A stretch of 8,269 nucleotides of DNA from Alphaproteobacteria bacterium. Its GTDB lineage: Bacteria; Pseudomonadota; Alphaproteobacteria; UBA6615. Below the pieces are notes generated by a model. The model saw only the letters and a list, made by a program, of their open reading frames with translations, was not told the DNA's origin and did not search any database. Positions 6,893 through 8,269 of the stretch are shown in pieces (positions within the stretch are counted from its first letter, which is position 1; each line of letters opens with the position of its first letter). Where the stretch lies: positions 4,477-12,745 of the forward strand of contig JAEPNS010000061.1 of NCBI GenBank assembly GCA_017643325.1, given 5' to 3'. Both the position numbers and the translations under genes were made by a program.

Positions 6893-7522
6893 GTGACGCC
6901 CGAGACCGCCGCCCTGCCTGCCCTGACCGCCGGCGTCGACGAGGCCGGGCGCGGACCGTGGGCCGGACCCGTCGTGGCCGCGGCCGTGATCCTCACCCCC
7001 GACAGCGAGGCGTTGCTGCGGGCGGCCGGCGTCGACGATTCCAAGGCGCTCACCCGGGCGCGGCGCGAGCGCTGCTTCGATCTGATCCATGACCAGGCCG
7101 CGCGGGGAGGGCTCTGGTTCGCGATCGAGGCCGCGGACGTCGGCGAGATCGACACCCACAACATCCTCCAGGCAAGCCTGCGCGCGATGTCGCGCGCGGT
7201 GGCGGGGCTGCCGCTGCGCGCGGAGCATGCGCTGGTCGACGGCAACCGGCGCCCGGACCTGGACTGTCCCTGTGACGCCATCGTCGGCGGCGACGGCAAG
7301 GTGCTCTCGATCTCGGCCGCGTCCATCCTCGCCAAGGTTGCCCGCGACCGCCTGATGGCCGACCTCGCGGCGCGGCATCCGGGCTACGGCTGGGAGCGCA
7401 ACGCGGGCTACGGCACGGCCGAACACCGCCGTGCGCTGGAATCCCTGGGCGTCACTGAACACCACCGGCGCAGCTTTGCCCCCATCCGCGCGCTGCTGGA
7501 ATCGGATACAATATCTAGTTAA
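6893..7522 (+). CDS. rnhB: Ribonuclease HII
   Basis: Cuts the RNA strand of RNA-DNA hybrids and nicks at single ribonucleotides left in DNA, starting ribonucleotide excision repair; cytoplasmic. The protein is 209 aa, normal for the family (E. coli 198). All four catalytic acids align with E. coli RNase HII: Asp16 and Glu17 in GVDEAGRGPWAGPVV, Asp116 in ALVDGNRRP, and Asp134 in VGGDGKV. The conserved SAASILAKVARD (141-152) and GYGTAEHRRAL (172-182) are also present. The GTG start is nearly forced: the antiporter's stop codon (6884-6886) is in the same frame, and GTG 6893 is the only ATG/GTG/TTG codon before the catalytic DEAGRG. The six-base gap after the antiporter suggests one transcript. 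It ends in an AT-rich TAA just before the ccrM leader, and rnhB next to ccrM is an arrangement I recall from Alphaproteobacteria. Confidence 0.96.
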   Translation: MTPETAALPALTAGVDEAGRGPWAGPVVAAAVILTPDSEALLRAAGVDDSKALTRARRERCFDLIHDQAARGGLWFAIEAADVGEIDTHNILQASLRAMSRAVAGLPLRAEHALVDGNRRPDLDCPCDAIVGGDGKVLSISAASILAKVARDRLMADLAARHPGYGWERNAGYGTAEHRRALESLGVTEHHRRSFAPIRALLESDTISS

Positions 7523-7581
7523 ACAACTGACTCCAAACACAGAATCGGCGACCCGCGAAATTTTCCGATTGACCGGGACTC
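7499..7581 (+). promoter_or_regulatory. Cluster of GANTC (CcrM) sites spanning the ccrM leader
   Basis: GANTC sites lie at 7499-7503 (GAATC), 7529-7533 (GACTC), 7542-7546 (GAATC) and 7577-7581 (GACTC). A fifth is just upstream at 7439-7443. By eye the rest of the window has roughly a dozen. GAATCGG is repeated directly at 7499 and 7542. In Caulobacter, ccrM transcription is activated by CtrA and tuned by methylation of GANTC sites in its leader. The only TTAA I noticed in the window (7519-7522, on the rnhB stop) could be one CtrA half-site, but no second half lies 7 bases away. TACAAT at 7507-7512 is a possible -10 without a good -35; TTGACC at 7569 is a possible -35 with a poor -10. No promoter is called. 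Confidence 0.6.
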
Positions 7582-7593
7582 CCCCTTTGGTCA
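7570..7593 (+). repeat. Inverted repeat TGACC-N14-GGTCA just upstream of ccrM
   Basis: TGACC (7570-7574) and GGTCA (7589-7593) are perfect 5-base complements, and GGG/CCC inside can extend the pairing with a TTT bulge. The repeat ends 12 bases before the ccrM ATG, and a GANTC site falls in its centre. It could be an operator or an mRNA hairpin over the start region. A second inverted pair, AATCGG (7543-7548) with CCGATT (7565-7570), lies beside it. Arms this short can arise by chance. Confidence 0.3.
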
Positions 7594-7605
7594 TCGTCCG
7601 CGGCC

Positions 7606-8269
7606 ATGCGAACCCCTGGCCGAGGTCGCAAGGGCGCCGACGCGCCCGCGCGAAACGTGATTCTGGAAGGCGACTGCATCGAGCAGCTGTCGGCGCTGCC
7701 CGACGGCTGCGTGGATGCCGTCTTCGCCGACCCGCCGTACAACCTCCAGCTTGGCGGCGACCTCACGCGCCCGAACAACTCGCGCGTCGACGGCGTCGAC
7801 GACGACTGGGACAAGTTCGACGACCTGCAGGCCTACGATGCCTTCACCCGCGACTGGCTGACCCAGGCGCATCGCGCGCTGGCCGACAATGGCACCATCT
7901 GGGTGATCGGCAGCTACCACAACATCTTCCGGGTCGGCACGATCCTGCAGGACCTCGGGTTCTGGATCCTGAACGATGTCGTCTGGCGCAAGACCAACCC
8001 GATGCCGAACTTCCGGGGCCGGCGCTTCACCAACGCGCACGAGACCCTGATCTGGGCATCGAAGAGCCAGGAGTCGAAATACACGTTCAACTACGAGGCC
8101 ATGAAGGCGCTCAACGAGGACCTGCAGATGCGCAGCGACTGGCTGCTGCCGATCTGCAGCGGCGGCGAACGGCTGAAGGGCGACGACGGCAAGAAGGCGC
8201 ACCCGACCCAGAAGCCGGAGGCCCTGCTCCACCGTGTCGTGCTCGCCTCGACGCGCGTGGGCGACGTCA
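7606..8269 (+). CDS. ccrM: Cell-cycle adenine DNA methyltransferase CcrM, GANTC-specific (3' partial)
   Basis: Beta-class N6-adenine methyltransferase that methylates GANTC. In Alphaproteobacteria it acts late in replication as an epigenetic timer of cell-cycle genes. The window holds 221 codons of an expected 350-380 or so. After a 17-residue basic lead come NVILEGDCIEQL (17-28), the catalytic DPPY (42-45) within FADPPYNLQLGGDL, and DDDWDKF (65-71). The long block GTIWVIGSYHNIFRVG (96-111), LGFWILNDVVWRKTNPMPNF (117-136) and HPTQKPEALL (199-208) follow. These match Caulobacter-type CcrM nearly residue for residue, far more closely than general beta methylases. The SAM-binding FxGxGT motif should follow just past the right edge, where the reading breaks off after GDV. 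The ATG at 7606 lacks a clear ribosome-binding site; the GTG at 7657 would cut into the conserved start. No restriction endonuclease gene is beside it on the visible side, as expected for an orphan methylase. Confidence 0.95.
   Translation, partial: MRTPGRGRKGADAPARNVILEGDCIEQLSALPDGCVDAVFADPPYNLQLGGDLTRPNNSRVDGVDDDWDKFDDLQAYDAFTRDWLTQAHRALADNGTIWVIGSYHNIFRVGTILQDLGFWILNDVVWRKTNPMPNFRGRRFTNAHETLIWASKSQESKYTFNYEAMKALNEDLQMRSDWLLPICSGGERLKGDDGKKAHPTQKPEALLHRVVLASTRVGDV

Noticed and set aside
5533..7092. 519-codon + strand frame overlapping the antiporter in another frame
   Set aside because: The product is Arg/Ala/Pro-rich without hydrophobic segments or known motifs. The overlapping frame encodes a clear CPA2 transporter, so this is a frame shadow.
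7518..7533. Full CtrA site (TTAA-N7-TTAA) at the rnhB-ccrM boundary
   Set aside because: The TTAA at 7519-7522 has no partner at 7-base spacing on either side; only a half-site can be claimed.
5477..7594. 705-codon open frame on the - strand opposite the antiporter and RNase HII genes
   Set aside because: It is antisense to two genes with intact catalytic motifs. Its translation is low-complexity (Gln/Asp/Arg/His-rich), as expected from the complement of GC-rich codons, and shows no recognisable domain.

Overview
The window is a gene-dense, very GC-rich stretch of a bacterial chromosome. All eight recognisable genes lie on the + strand, and no stretch over about 110 bases is without a gene. 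Three signals point to an Alphaproteobacterium. The last gene is a close match to the cell-cycle methyltransferase CcrM (GANTC). An RNase HII gene sits directly upstream of it, an arrangement I associate with alphaproteobacteria. A perfect GTTC-N7-GTTC element, the alphaproteobacterial LexA/SOS box, precedes the radical SAM gene. The genus cannot be fixed from this; a Rhodospirillales-like lineage is a guess. Nothing suggests a mobile element, prophage or CRISPR array. It looks like ordinary core chromosome.

Layout. (1) Bases 3-758: 3' part of a family 4-like uracil-DNA glycosylase, open at the left edge. (2) After a 79-base gap with an 8-bp GC hairpin comes a tight three-gene cluster. It holds a secreted lytic murein transglycosylase (838-2637), a MoaB/Mog-type molybdopterin protein overlapping it by 14 bases (2624-3163), and an APH/choline-kinase-fold phosphotransferase 11 bases later (3175-4212). 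(3) A 71-base promoter region with a LexA-type box leads into an SplB-like radical SAM protein (4284-5465), which ends at a small hairpin with a T run. (4) A CPA2-type cation:proton antiporter without a regulatory RCK domain (5570-6886) is followed 6 bases later by RNase HII (6893-7522). (5) An AT-richer 83-base leader with clustered GANTC sites and short inverted repeats precedes ccrM (7606 to the right edge, truncated before its last third).

How the genes relate. Four of the eight act on DNA integrity or marking: uracil excision, the putative SOS-controlled radical SAM protein, ribonucleotide removal by RNase HII, and CcrM methylation. The others serve cell-wall turnover, molybdenum cofactor synthesis, small-molecule phosphorylation and ion exchange. 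I see no single new multi-gene system. The most informative signals are regulatory: the LexA-type box before the radical SAM gene, and the GANTC cluster before the gene for the enzyme that would methylate those sites. Two proteins also deviate at family-defining residues: the glycosylase lacks part of the usual Fe-S cysteine set, and the kinase lacks the His of its catalytic HxD motif.
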